DNA of 64,000 nucleotides, from NCBI RefSeq assembly GCF_028368935.1, contig NZ_JAQNDK010000003.1, positions 930,001 to 994,000 on the forward strand, given 5' to 3'. The translations under genes and the position numbers were made by a program. The notes beneath the pieces were generated by a model. The model worked only from the letters and a program-made list of their open reading frames with translations, was not told where the DNA came from and searched no databases. Position 1 is the first letter of the stretch. Every line of letters starts with the position of its first letter. Positions 27,007 through 35,891 of this stretch are shown here, piece by piece. The stretch is from Sorangium aterium. Lineage in GTDB: Bacteria > Myxococcota_A > Polyangia > Polyangiales > Polyangiaceae.

Positions 27007-28641
27007 ATGTCAAAGCGCATGAACCGAAGAATTTTCCTCCGGGGGCTGGGCGGAGCTTGCGTCGCGGCGCCGTTCCTCGGCTCGATCCTCGACCGAACCG
27101 TGATGGCGCAGCAGGCCGCGCCGCCGAAGCGGCTGATCGTGATGTTCACGCCCTATGGCTGCATCACGACGCGGTGGTTCCCGAAGAAGTCGCACGGGCC
27201 GCTCACCGCCGCGGACCTCCAGCCGACGACGCTCAAGCACCTGGCGCCTCACGTCGACAAGCTCCTCATGCCCCGAGGCATCCGCGCGATGAACGAGTGG
27301 ACGGCGAAGCTGGAGCGGGGGCAGGGGAACGATCCCCACACGCAGGTGAACGGGTCGTACTTCACTTGCCACCCGGTCACGCCCAACAGCGACGACCCGT
27401 TCAGCTTCGACCAGGCGACGAAGTTCAACGCCCAACCGACCGGTCCCTCGCTGGACCACGTCATCGCACGACAGCTCACCCCGCAAGGCACGCCGTTGCT
27501 CTTGAACACGGCTGGTCAGAACGAAAACCCTCAGTCGGCGATCTCCTACTCCGCCGCCGTGACCCTCTTCAAGGGCGTCAACGCGTCGCAGGCCTTCAGC
27601 AGCCTCACGGGCCTCTTCGAGGCGGGGAAGCCGACGTCTCCGGACACCTACGCGGCGATGCGCGGCAAGAGCGTCCTCGACGTCGTGAAGGACGATCTGC
27701 AGAGGCTCGAGCGGTTCGACATGAGCCGTTCCGACAAGCAGAAGCTCGCAGCCTGGAAGGAGCTCCTCAGCTCGACAGGAAACGTGGTGGCTTCTGCGCA
27801 GTGCAACACGTCGCTCGCCACGGCGCTCGGCGCGACGCAAGAGAACGTCGCCCTGGCGATCACGCGCCCGAGCGTCGACGACGTGCTGACGCAGCGAATC
27901 TCGGACAGCCTGGATGGAGCGGACCTCTGTTCGAACCTCGCCGTGCTCGCGGCGGCGTGCAACGCGAACCCCGTCATCCTCCTGAAATACCCCGGGAACT
28001 ACGTCTTCAAGGGGCTCGGCGTGAACCGCGAGAGCGCCAGCCTCTCGCGTCGCCTGGACAATGCGGGCATGACGGGCACCTGTGTCCCGGGGGCCATCGA
28101 CATGCTCCTCACGATCGACGACTACTATGCGAGGAAGTTCGCCCACCTCGTCGAGCAGCTGAACCGTATCGAGGAGGGCGACGGGACGCTCCTCGACAAC
28201 TGCGCGGCCGTGTGGTTCCAGGACGTGTCGGACGGCTGCGCCCGCAACCTCAACAACCTTCCGATCGTCCAGGCCGGCAGCGCCGGCGGCTATTTCAAGA
28301 CCGGCTGGGCCGTGAACGTCGATGACGGCTCGCCCGATCTCACGACCGGCAACAGCGAGATCACGTGTGCCGACGGCACGTCGGACCAGGTCGACGCGAT
28401 CTCCCAAGAAACAGGGACCGATCCGTCGCTCGCCAACGCGCCGATCAACAAGTACTACTGCAGCTTGATGAACGCCCTCGGCGTCAAGGCAGGACCGGAT
28501 GGCTTCCCGGCGCGGGGCGGTTCGGGGCCGGTGACCCACTTCGGCATGTACGACCGGACGGAGGACTTCATCGGCGGCGGGACCAATCCCCCGACCATCC
28601 ACGATCCAGGCGAGTTCACCGCGCTCAAGGCGAGCTCCTGA
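27007..28641 (+). CDS. DUF1552 domain-containing secreted protein (orphan paralogue)
   Basis: A 544-residue DUF1552 protein with a Tat signal (NRRIFLRGLGGACVAAPFLG, twin Arg at 7-8). Like the copy at 14228 it shows an N-terminal FTPYGCITTRWFPKK block and the central QRISDSLDGADLCSN region. Here no DUF1592 cytochrome gene is adjacent: the kelch gene precedes and an SMP-30-like gene follows. Several Cys in the C-terminal half suit an exported, disulfide-bonded protein. ATG 27007 lies behind GAGGTAGG. It is probably secreted through Tat; activity is unknown. Confidence 0.88.
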   Translation: MSKRMNRRIFLRGLGGACVAAPFLGSILDRTVMAQQAAPPKRLIVMFTPYGCITTRWFPKKSHGPLTAADLQPTTLKHLAPHVDKLLMPRGIRAMNEWTAKLERGQGNDPHTQVNGSYFTCHPVTPNSDDPFSFDQATKFNAQPTGPSLDHVIARQLTPQGTPLLLNTAGQNENPQSAISYSAAVTLFKGVNASQAFSSLTGLFEAGKPTSPDTYAAMRGKSVLDVVKDDLQRLERFDMSRSDKQKLAAWKELLSSTGNVVASAQCNTSLATALGATQENVALAITRPSVDDVLTQRISDSLDGADLCSNLAVLAAACNANPVILLKYPGNYVFKGLGVNRESASLSRRLDNAGMTGTCVPGAIDMLLTIDDYYARKFAHLVEQLNRIEEGDGTLLDNCAAVWFQDVSDGCARNLNNLPIVQAGSAGGYFKTGWAVNVDDGSPDLTTGNSEITCADGTSDQVDAISQETGTDPSLANAPINKYYCSLMNALGVKAGPDGFPARGGSGPVTHFGMYDRTEDFIGGGTNPPTIHDPGEFTALKASS

Positions 28642-28771
28642 GCGATCTCGTTCCCGAGCCTGTCGGCCTCGGGGCGGTGCGCCTGATCGAGATGTCCCCA
28701 TCGGCGAGGGGGGTGTTATGCTGGCCCGCGTCGAGCGAGCGCGGCGCGGCGCCGTGCCGGGAGGTCGTTGG

Positions 28772-29734
28772 ATGTCATCTGTCAGGGGTTTCACCCTCGA
28801 GCTGTCTCGGATCGAGTACGTCGGGCAAGGCCTTGTCCGGCCGGAGTGCGTGATCGCCGAGCCCGGCGGCACGCTCTGGACCTCGGATGCTCGCGGTATC
28901 GCGACGCGCATCGAGCCGGATGGCAGGCAGGCGACCCTCGGCCCCGAGGTGCCCGAGCCGAACGGCATGGCGATGGATCGGCAGGGCAACCTCATCGTCG
29001 CCAGCATGTCCGGCGGCAAGATCCACAAGCTCCACCGCGACGGCCGGTCCGAGGTCCTCCTCGACTCCATCGACGGCAAGCCGCTCGGCGCCGTGAACTT
29101 CTGCTTCATCGACTCGCGGGATCGCCTCTGGATCTCCGTCACGACACGGCATCTCCCGTGGTGGACCGCGGTCGTGGGCAGCATCCGCGATGGGTACATC
29201 GTGCTCGTCGACGAGAAGGGCGCTCGCATCGTGGCCGACGGCCTCAGCTTGACGAACGAGGTGCGCCTCGACGCCGCCGAGCGGTTCCTGTACGCCGTCG
29301 AGACCGTCCCCGGCCGCCTCCTCCGGTTCCCGGTGCGCGACGACGGCAGTCTCGGCGATCCCGAGCAGTTCGGGCCCGACAGCCTCGGCATCGGCGGGTA
29401 CATGGATGGCTTCGCCTTCGACGCCGAGGGCAACATCTGGGTGGCGGCCGTCTGTCGCAACGGCCTCGCGGTGATCTTCCCCGACGGCAGCTACCAGACC
29501 GTCTTCGAGGATCCGCGCCCTGCAGTCCTCGAGACGATGACCCTGAAGCAGAGGAACGGGACCATCGAGCCGGCCGATCTCGGCGCCTGCGCGGGAAACA
29601 CCCTGCAGCTGCCCACGAGCATCGCGTTCGGCGGCCCCGATCTCCGCACGTGTTACATGGGGTCGCTGGCGATGCCCCACCTCCTCACGTTCCGCGCGCC
29701 CGTCGCGGGGCTCCCGCTCGCGCACATGCGCTGA
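28772..29734 (+). CDS. SMP-30/gluconolactonase/LRE family protein
   Basis: A 320-residue six-bladed propeller of the SMP-30/gluconolactonase family. Typical blade turns are GGTLWTSDARGIATRIEPDG, MDRQGNLIVASMSGGKIHKL, DSRDRLWISVTT and FDAEGNIWVAAVCRNGLAVI. The metal-site residues of true lactonases (Glu early, Asn and Asp later) are plausibly met by PECVIAEP, LTNEVRLD and MDGFAFD. No signal peptide, so cytoplasmic. ATG 28772 has GGAGG at 28759-28763; a longer frame from 28718 lacks one. The asparaginase gene follows after 24 bp, so the two are probably co-transcribed. Confidence 0.88.
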   Translation: MSSVRGFTLELSRIEYVGQGLVRPECVIAEPGGTLWTSDARGIATRIEPDGRQATLGPEVPEPNGMAMDRQGNLIVASMSGGKIHKLHRDGRSEVLLDSIDGKPLGAVNFCFIDSRDRLWISVTTRHLPWWTAVVGSIRDGYIVLVDEKGARIVADGLSLTNEVRLDAAERFLYAVETVPGRLLRFPVRDDGSLGDPEQFGPDSLGIGGYMDGFAFDAEGNIWVAAVCRNGLAVIFPDGSYQTVFEDPRPAVLETMTLKQRNGTIEPADLGACAGNTLQLPTSIAFGGPDLRTCYMGSLAMPHLLTFRAPVAGLPLAHMR

Positions 29735-29758
29735 TCGGCTTCACGCGAACAACCATCC

Positions 29759-30742
29759 ATGCCTCGTGTTCACCTCGTCACCACCGGCGGTACCATCGCG
29801 AGCCGCGTCGACCCGAAGACGGGCGCCGCCGTGCCCGCCGTCCGCGCGGAGGAGCTCGTCGCCGACGTGCCCGCGCTCGGCCGCGTCGCCGAGATCGCCG
29901 TCACCGAGTTCTGCCTCGAGAGCAGCTGGAACCTCGGCCCGGACAGGATCGCGGCGCTCGCGCGCGCCGTGCGCGATCTTCAGGGTGACCCCGAGGTGGC
30001 CGGCGTCGTCGTCACCCACGGCACGGACACGCTCGAAGAGACGGCGTTCGCGCTGGATCTGCTGCTCGACGGGGACACCCCGGTGGTGCTCACAGGGGCG
30101 ATGCGGGACGCGAGCACCGCGGGGACCGACGGCCCGCGCAACCTCGTCTCGGCCGCGCGGATCGCGGTCGACCCGTCGGCGCGGGGGCTCGGCGTGCTCG
30201 TCGCGCTGAACGACGAGATCCACGCCGCGCGGTGCGTGATGAAGACCCACACGACCGCGCTCGGCACGTTCGCCTCGCCGGGCGTGGGGCCGCTCGGCTG
30301 GGTCGACGGCGAGGGCGTCCGCGTCCACGCGCGCCCCGCGAGGACGCCGACGCTGCCGCTCGCGCCGCCCGAGCCGCGGGTCTACCTCGTGAAGATGGCG
30401 TCCGGGATGGACGATCTCCTCCTGCGCGCGCTCCTCGATGCCGGGGCGCGCGGGGTGGTGATCGAGGGCTCGGGCGCGGGGAACGTCTGCGGGAGCTGGG
30501 AGGGGGCGATCGGCGCGCTGGTGCAGGCCGGCACGCCGGTGGTGCTGAGCTCGCGCTGCCCCGGCGGGCGGGTCACGCCGACGTACGGCGCGCCCGGCGG
30601 CGGGCGGCGGCTCCGGGACCTCGGGGTGATCGCCGCGGGCGCGCTCTCGGGGCCCAAGGCGAGGCTCGCGCTGATGTTCGCGCTCGGGGCAGGGCTCGAC
30701 GCCGCGGCGCTACGCGCGTATTTCGACCGGCTTGCCGGGTAG
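29759..30742 (+). CDS. Asparaginase / glutaminase family protein
   Basis: A 327-residue L-asparaginase of the bacterial type I/II fold. Both active-site signatures are present: VTTGGTIAS near the N-terminus (nucleophile Thr) and VVVTHGTDTLEETAF at about residues 80-95 (second Thr and Asp). GAMRDASTAGTDGPRNL completes the pocket. There is no signal peptide, so it is probably the cytoplasmic enzyme, releasing ammonia from asparagine or a related amide. It follows the SMP-30-like gene by 24 bp. Its 3' end overlaps the converging amidohydrolase gene by 33 bp. Substrate preference cannot be read from sequence. Confidence 0.92.
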   Translation: MPRVHLVTTGGTIASRVDPKTGAAVPAVRAEELVADVPALGRVAEIAVTEFCLESSWNLGPDRIAALARAVRDLQGDPEVAGVVVTHGTDTLEETAFALDLLLDGDTPVVLTGAMRDASTAGTDGPRNLVSAARIAVDPSARGLGVLVALNDEIHAARCVMKTHTTALGTFASPGVGPLGWVDGEGVRVHARPARTPTLPLAPPEPRVYLVKMASGMDDLLLRALLDAGARGVVIEGSGAGNVCGSWEGAIGALVQAGTPVVLSSRCPGGRVTPTYGAPGGGRRLRDLGVIAAGALSGPKARLALMFALGAGLDAAALRAYFDRLAG

Positions 30743-32317
30743 ACCCTCGCTCCTCGCGCCCGGCTGCGGGCCGCGCCGCTCGTCACCGGCGCCCGCCTTG
30801 CGCTTCAGCTTCTCCTCGACCCGCGTGCCCTTGAAGAAGCTCGCGTTGGCCTCCGTATAGAGCTTGTACGGGTTCTCGAACACATACGCCTTGAAGTCCT
30901 CGGCGCTGAGGACGCCCTCCTCCACGAGCTTCCAGCTCTCCGCGAGCGCCTCGGTCAGGTCGGGGACGTCCCAGTGGCCGACGTCGGAGGAGTAGATGGC
31001 GTTGATCTTCACGCCGAGCGGGTTCGCCTTGGCGTTGAACGCGGACGCGATGGTGCGGTCGTCCGACTCGGATCCGAAGAAGAAGTTATTGACCCAGCGG
31101 TCGCGGATGTCCTCGATCTTCTCGATGCCCGCGGCCGCGAAGTCATTGCGGTACTCCGGCGCAGGCTGGCGGGCGTCGCTCGTGTACCCGGCCCCCAGCG
31201 TGTCGGCGATCAGCTGCTCGCCCTCGATGGAGCGCCCGTTTGAAAGCTTTGCGAGATCCGCGCCGTAGCGCCGGAAGAGCTCGGTGAAGAGCGCGCGATC
31301 GGTCGCCGACGGGTCGTAATGCTTCAGGCCCTCCGGGCCGCGCTTCTGGAAGCGGTCGACAAGGTGGATGTAGACCCGCGCGCCCCAGTCCGCCCCGCCC
31401 TCGAGCATGCCGATGCGCAGCCCGGGGAAGCGGCGGGTGACGCCGCCGAAGAACAGCGCCTTGGCGAACGCCTCCGAGCCGTCGGCGAAGTGGCCGACGT
31501 GGTTGTTCATGTAGTTGCTGATCGACGAGCGCCCCGTCCAGCCCTGGCTCCCGTAATGGGTGAGGACAGGCACGCCGAGCTCGACAACCTTCGCCCAGAA
31601 AGGATCGTAGTTGTACTCGCTGTCGATGCCGTAGAAATCGATGTACGTCGCGTACTTCGCGATCTCCGGGTGGTGCGCCGGCGGGTACTTCTCCGCGATC
31701 GCTTTGATGGGGCGGCGCACGCCGCCGGCGATGTTGATCGCCTTGAGCCCCAGCTTCTTGACGGCGAACTCCAGCTCTTCGATGCCCTCCTCGGGCGTGT
31801 TCAGCGGGATGCCGGCGACCGGGGTGAGGCGGTCGCTGTACTTGCGAAACAGCTCCGCGTGGTAATGGTTGATCGCGCGCTGGAGCGCCTGCCGCGAGCC
31901 CGGGTCCTTCACGGCGAGCGGCGCGAGGGTGTTGTTCGGGAACAGGACCGAGTAATCGGACCCTTGCTCCTCGAGGCGCTCGGCGAGCAGCTCCGGCAGG
32001 TGGTACGTGGCCACGTCCAGCGTGTTGCGCGTCACCCGCGCCCACCACGGCGACCTGACCGTGCGGTAGTGCTGCCGCTCCTCGGGCGTCTGGCTGTACC
32101 AGTCCTTGCCGCTGCTGTTCTCGGCGTTGCGGCGGCGGGAGCTCAGCGCCTTGCGCAGGTCGTCGACGAGCTTGGCGCCTCCGTAGGTGGCGACGAAATC
32201 CTCCAGCGCCGGCGAGTAATCGTTGGTGTGGATGTCCGTGTCGATGACGGGGTAATCGAGCTTCTCCTTGACAGCCACGGAGGGCGAGGCCTTGAGACGA
32301 GCGATACGGTCAGTCAT
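30710..32317 (-). CDS. Amidohydrolase family metal-dependent hydrolase
   Basis: A 535-residue amidohydrolase-2 (PF04909-like) protein. It begins VIDTDIHTND (metal-site D-x-H region), and later has TPVAGIPLNTPEEGIEELEF, VLTHYGSQGW, GVTRRFPGLRIGMLEGGADWG and IYSSDVGHWDVPD with the final metal Asp. Family members decarboxylate or hydrolyse small carboxylic acids and amides. ATG 32317 has GGAG 6 nt before it; upstream codons in the same frame lack a site. It is transcribed leftward, after but well separated from the ABC/deaminase operon, and its stop lies 33 bp inside the asparaginase gene on the other strand. Confidence 0.88.
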   Translation of the reverse strand: MTDRIARLKASPSVAVKEKLDYPVIDTDIHTNDYSPALEDFVATYGGAKLVDDLRKALSSRRRNAENSSGKDWYSQTPEERQHYRTVRSPWWARVTRNTLDVATYHLPELLAERLEEQGSDYSVLFPNNTLAPLAVKDPGSRQALQRAINHYHAELFRKYSDRLTPVAGIPLNTPEEGIEELEFAVKKLGLKAINIAGGVRRPIKAIAEKYPPAHHPEIAKYATYIDFYGIDSEYNYDPFWAKVVELGVPVLTHYGSQGWTGRSSISNYMNNHVGHFADGSEAFAKALFFGGVTRRFPGLRIGMLEGGADWGARVYIHLVDRFQKRGPEGLKHYDPSATDRALFTELFRRYGADLAKLSNGRSIEGEQLIADTLGAGYTSDARQPAPEYRNDFAAAGIEKIEDIRDRWVNNFFFGSESDDRTIASAFNAKANPLGVKINAIYSSDVGHWDVPDLTEALAESWKLVEEGVLSAEDFKAYVFENPYKLYTEANASFFKGTRVEEKLKRKAGAGDERRGPQPGARSEGLPGKPVEIRA

Positions 32318-32566
32318 GAAAGACTCCGGAAAGGGGTTGGGCGCGCCGATGTCGCCGGTGTGAGATCGATGGCCGTGCTGGCGCGCGGCAATCTGCAACC
32401 TGCGTGCCTTGACGCCGTTGCCTCCATGTCGCTGTTTGACCGCGGATCTCGGCGTCTCTCCGGCGCGCTCTGCCCGCGCGTTGCTCGGAATCGAGCACCG
32501 ATTCAGCGCGGCTGCTTCCTGAGCAACACTCAATCCGGACCGATGCTGTCCGCCCGCGCGGGAACC

Positions 32567-32716
32567 CTACGAGGGCACGTGCCGGGCCGAGGAGGGATCT
32601 TCCTTGAGCCGCGCGCGGGCGAGCGTCAGCGTGCGGGCGTCGGCGGAGATGCTCTCCAGAAAGCGCTTCCTGAACGCGGGATCGCCGGTCCTGTCGGCGC
32701 GGGCGAGCGCGTCACG
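32567..32716 (-). pseudogene. Small remnant of a kinase/TPR protein C-terminus
   Basis: A minus-strand fragment reading DPAFRKRFLESISADARTL then TLARARL. It shares the pattern F-x(6-8)-N/D-A-x-T-L-x-L-A-R-x-W/R-L with the C-termini at 1280 and 3698. Only about 50 codons survive, overlapping the 3' end of the deaminase gene. It looks like what is left of another TPR/kinase gene and probably has no function. Confidence 0.45.
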
Positions 32717-33167
32717 ACGGGCTGAAGAGCGCGAGGCACCGGTCGGCGAGGACACCGCCGACGAGATCGACGGGAGCGCCGGAGTTCTCGTTCATCCAGC
32801 GCGCGGGGACGGCCAGCTCGCGCTGCGCGCCGCCTGTCGCCGCCGTGACCTCCTGCATCGTGCAGCCGAAGATGACGCGGCTCACCCGGGCGAGCCAGGC
32901 CGCGGTGAAGCACATCGGGCACGGCTCCACGGTGGTGTACAGCGTGTAGCCCGTCAGGTCCGGCCCGGCGGCCGCGCAGGCGCGGCGGACAGCGCCGACC
33001 TCGGCGTGCCACGTGAAGTCGCGCTGGGCGTTCACCTCGTCGGTCGCCTCGGCGACGACGGTGCCGTCGGGGGCGGCCACCAGGGCGCCGAACGGCGGCT
33101 CGCCCGCGCGCTGCGCGCCGCGCGCGAGCTCCAGCGCGCGCGCCATGAGCGCCTCGTCGCGGCTCAT
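32712..33167 (-). CDS. Nucleoside/nucleobase deaminase (CDA fold)
   Basis: A 151-residue zinc deaminase of the cytidine-deaminase superfamily. The zinc and proton-shuttle site is HAE (residues 54-56), with PCPMC supplying Cys83 and Cys86. PPFGALVAAPDG near the N-terminus resembles guanine deaminase and TadA-like enzymes. It is the last gene of the operon, its ATG overlapping the stop of the binding-protein gene by 4 bp. Because it is coupled to an uptake system and an amidohydrolase, a role in deaminating an imported base is more likely than tRNA editing, which is inference. Confidence 0.9.
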   Translation of the reverse strand: MSRDEALMARALELARGAQRAGEPPFGALVAAPDGTVVAEATDEVNAQRDFTWHAEVGAVRRACAAAGPDLTGYTLYTTVEPCPMCFTAAWLARVSRVIFGCTMQEVTAATGGAQRELAVPARWMNENSGAPVDLVGGVLADRCLALFSPS

Positions 33168-34204
33168 CGGACGAGCCTCGGGTCGAGCAGCGACTCCGGC
33201 GCCGGCGCCTTCTTGACGAGCTTGGACTCGACCGCGAAGTCGACCACCGCCTTCATCGAGGCGTACACGGGGCCGGCCTTCTCCGCCGTGCCGAAGAGCT
33301 GCTTGTTCTCCGCCAGGTCGTAGATCTTGTCGCCGGCCAGCATGCCCTTCACGTCCTCGGGCGGAGCGTTCAAGTACTTTCCGACGATGGGAATCGCCTT
33401 GTCGGGCTCGCCGCGCAGGACGCGCACCCCCTGATCGATGGCGCCGATGAACCTCGAGCAGGCGTCACCGGACTCGGCGAGCCGCGATCGGCGCACGGCC
33501 ACCGCGTCCATGATGGTGTCGGGGACGCTGGCGCTCGAGAAGATCACGTGACCGCCGCCCTTGGTCGCCTTGGTGATCCACGGCTCCCAGGTGACCGCGG
33601 CGTCGACCTTCCCCGCGACGAACGCGGCCCCGGCGTCGTCGGCGCTCATGCTCGTGATCTTCACGTCGTCCGGGGCGACCCCGGCCTTCTTCAGGCCGGT
33701 GAGGAACAGCATGTGATTGACCTCGCCGAGGGTGAGCGCGACCGTCTTGCCCTTGAGCTCGGTCATGGACGCGACGCCCTCCTTCGCCACCACCGCGTCC
33801 GCGCCGTTCGAGCTGTCGATGAGCGCGATGGCCACGACGTCCGTGTCGCCGTTGCCGCTCAGCACGGCCAGGTTCTGCAGGGTCGTCAGGCCGATATCGA
33901 GCTTCCCCGCGGCCAGCGCCGGCAGCGTGTCCCCGGGGTTCGAGAACGGCTTGAGCTCGACGTCGAGGCCAGCCTGCTTGAACAGCCCGAGCTCGTTCGC
34001 GATGAACACGCCCGCATAGCCGATCCACAGGTCGTGTCCCACGGTCAGCTTCACCGGCGCGTTCGCCGCGGCCCCGGGCTTCTCGCCCGGCGCGGCGGCG
34101 GCGGGCATCTCGCGCGCTGGCTCGTCCTTCTTCGAGCAGCCTGGCGACAGGACGAGGCAGGCGAGCGCTGCCCCGAGCTCTAGCACGACGGTCCTTCGGT
34201 TCAT
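33164..34204 (-). CDS. ABC transporter substrate-binding lipoprotein, NMT1/SsuA type
   Basis: A 346-residue binding lipoprotein with lipobox LSPGC (Cys23). The mature domain has the NMT1/THI5/SsuA signature: LTVGHDLWIGYAGVFIANELG, LDVELKPFSNPGDTLPALAAG, LDIGLTTLQNLAVLSGNG and VDAAVTWEPW. Members bind nitrate, taurine, sulfonates or thiamine/pyrimidine precursors. ATG 34204 overlaps the ATPase stop by 4 bp. In context with the deaminase and isochorismatase-like enzyme, a nitrogen heterocycle or amide is the best guess for the ligand. Confidence 0.92.
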   Translation of the reverse strand: MNRRTVVLELGAALACLVLSPGCSKKDEPAREMPAAAAPGEKPGAAANAPVKLTVGHDLWIGYAGVFIANELGLFKQAGLDVELKPFSNPGDTLPALAAGKLDIGLTTLQNLAVLSGNGDTDVVAIALIDSSNGADAVVAKEGVASMTELKGKTVALTLGEVNHMLFLTGLKKAGVAPDDVKITSMSADDAGAAFVAGKVDAAVTWEPWITKATKGGGHVIFSSASVPDTIMDAVAVRRSRLAESGDACSRFIGAIDQGVRVLRGEPDKAIPIVGKYLNAPPEDVKGMLAGDKIYDLAENKQLFGTAEKAGPVYASMKAVVDFAVESKLVKKAPAPESLLDPRLVR

Positions 34205-35046
34205 GGATCCTCTCCCCTCGGCGTATGCGTGAGCCCGAGGAGCAAGCGGCGGCGCTGCTCCTCGGGGCGGGCCCTCCCCCGCAGGAGCGAGAGGATATCC
34301 CGTTTGAGGCGCAGCAACGCCTCGTCGAGCTTGAGGTCGGGCGAGCGATCCGCCCGCGGTACCGGCACGTCGAAGGTGGCCACGACGCGGCCGGGGCGCT
34401 CGGAGAAGACCACCACGCGATCGGACAGGATCAGGGCCTCATCCACGTCGTGGGTGACGAAGAGCGTCGTGATCCGGTGATGCTGGATCACATGGAGCAG
34501 GAGCCCCTGCATCTCCTCACGTGTCTGGGCGTCGAGGGCGCCGAACGGCTCATCCATCAGCAGCACCTCCGGCTGCGCGGCGAGCGCCCGCGCCAGCGCG
34601 GCGCGCTGCTGCATGCCGCCGCTCAGCTCCGCGGGCGCGCTGTCGCGGAACTCCCACAGATCGACGAGGCGCAGCAGGCGCTCGACGCGGTCCGCCTCTC
34701 GCTCGGGGCCGGCGTGCCGCGCCCGGCTGCGGTGGCGGGCCAGCGTCAGCGGGAAGCGGACGTTCTCCCGCACGCTGAGCCACGGGAAGAGCGTCTGTTG
34801 CTGGAACACGACGCCGAGCTCGGCGCCGGGGCCGAGGACGCGCTCGCCGCCGAGCGTGACGGTCCCGGTGGTCGCCGGCTCGAGCCCCGCGACGATGTGC
34901 AGCAGCGTCGATTTCCCGCACCCGGAGGGGCCCACGAGGCTCACGAACTCGCCCTCGCCGACATCGAGGTCGAGCGGGCAGAGGGCGCTGGTCTCGCCGC
35001 GACGGCCGGCGAACGCCTTGCTGACGCCGCGCACGGAGAGCGTCAC
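34201..35046 (-). CDS. ABC transporter ATP-binding protein (SsuB/TauB type)
   Basis: A 281-residue ATPase with Walker A GPSGCGKST (residues 39-47), Q-loop VVFQQQTLFPW, signature LSGGMQQRAALARAL, Walker B VLLMDEPFGALD and H-loop FVTHDVDEAL. It is the closest type to the nitrate/sulfonate/taurine importers. A 30-40 residue Arg-rich tail follows the ATPase core. GTG 35046 overlaps the permease stop by 4 bp (GTGA). It drives the importer formed with its two neighbours. Confidence 0.93.
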   Translation of the reverse strand: MTLSVRGVSKAFAGRRGETSALCPLDLDVGEGEFVSLVGPSGCGKSTLLHIVAGLEPATTGTVTLGGERVLGPGAELGVVFQQQTLFPWLSVRENVRFPLTLARHRSRARHAGPEREADRVERLLRLVDLWEFRDSAPAELSGGMQQRAALARALAAQPEVLLMDEPFGALDAQTREEMQGLLLHVIQHHRITTLFVTHDVDEALILSDRVVVFSERPGRVVATFDVPVPRADRSPDLKLDEALLRLKRDILSLLRGRARPEEQRRRLLLGLTHTPRGEDP

Positions 35047-35888
35047 GCGTCGCGCCCCCTGGCCCAGCGGAAGAGCCGGCGGTGCGCCGCGCCGAACGCC
35101 CAGTCGAGCCCCAGGCCGATCGCGCCCAGCACCGCCAGGTACGCGTAGATGCTGGGCGTCTGGATGAAGCGATAGAACCTGAGGACGCGGAAGCCGAGGC
35201 CCTCGGTGGCGGCCACGAGCTCCGCGACGACGACGTAGCTCCACGCCCAGCCGTTGCACATGCGCAGCGCGCTCCAGATGCCGGGGAGGGCGGCCGGGGC
35301 CAGCACGCGCCAGACGATCTCCCGCCGGGTGGCGCCGAGGCTCTGGCTGACCTGGAGCAGCGGCGCCGGGACCCGCCGCACCTCGTCCGCGGTCATGAGC
35401 AGCAGCTGGAAGAAGGTCCCCAGGAAGACGAGGAGGACCTTCGCGCCCTCGCCGATGCCCGCCGCGATCATGACGAGCGGGATCAGCGCCGGCACGGGGA
35501 CATAGCGGAGGAACTCGGTCGGCGGCTCGATCAGCGCGGCGATCGATCGGAACGCGCCGGCGAGCACGCCGAGCGGCACCGCGAGGAGCGCGGCGGCCAC
35601 GAACCCGGCCGTGACCCGCAGGAAGCTGTAGCGGACGTCGAGCCAGAGCTCCGCCGAGCCGAGCGCGTCGGCCGTCGCCCGCCCGATGCTCGCGAGCGTG
35701 GGAGCGAGGGCGGTGTTCACCCCGTCGCGGCCCGTTAGCCAGGCGTACGCCGCGAGGGTGGCGAGGAAGCTCGCCGCGCCGAGCGCGAGACGGACCCTGG
35801 CGGAAACGGGGCGGCCGAGCGCGAGCCAGCGCGGCGGCGGTCGCTCGCACTGTCGCGACGGGGCCCGCGGCGCTCGGTCGCCGGGCAT
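35043..35888 (-). CDS. ABC transporter permease (SsuC/TauC type)
   Basis: A 281-residue permease with about six membrane segments and the coupling-loop motif EAA---G-like RREIVWRVLAPAALPGIWSALRM. The cytoplasmic N-terminus is Arg-rich. Segments such as AAGFVAAALLAVPLGVLAGA and VLLVFLGTFFQLLLMTADEV fit the binding-protein-dependent transport family. Start ATG 35888 lies 3 bp after the stop of the isochorismatase-type gene, so the operon begins with that enzyme. Confidence 0.92.
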   Translation of the reverse strand: MPGDRAPRAPSRQCERPPPRWLALGRPVSARVRLALGAASFLATLAAYAWLTGRDGVNTALAPTLASIGRATADALGSAELWLDVRYSFLRVTAGFVAAALLAVPLGVLAGAFRSIAALIEPPTEFLRYVPVPALIPLVMIAAGIGEGAKVLLVFLGTFFQLLLMTADEVRRVPAPLLQVSQSLGATRREIVWRVLAPAALPGIWSALRMCNGWAWSYVVVAELVAATEGLGFRVLRFYRFIQTPSIYAYLAVLGAIGLGLDWAFGAAHRRLFRWARGRDA

Positions 35889-35891
35889 CCG

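Noticed and set aside
29766-30209. Ser/Arg-rich frame within the asparaginase gene
   Set aside because: Shadow frame; the asparaginase active-site motifs define the real one.
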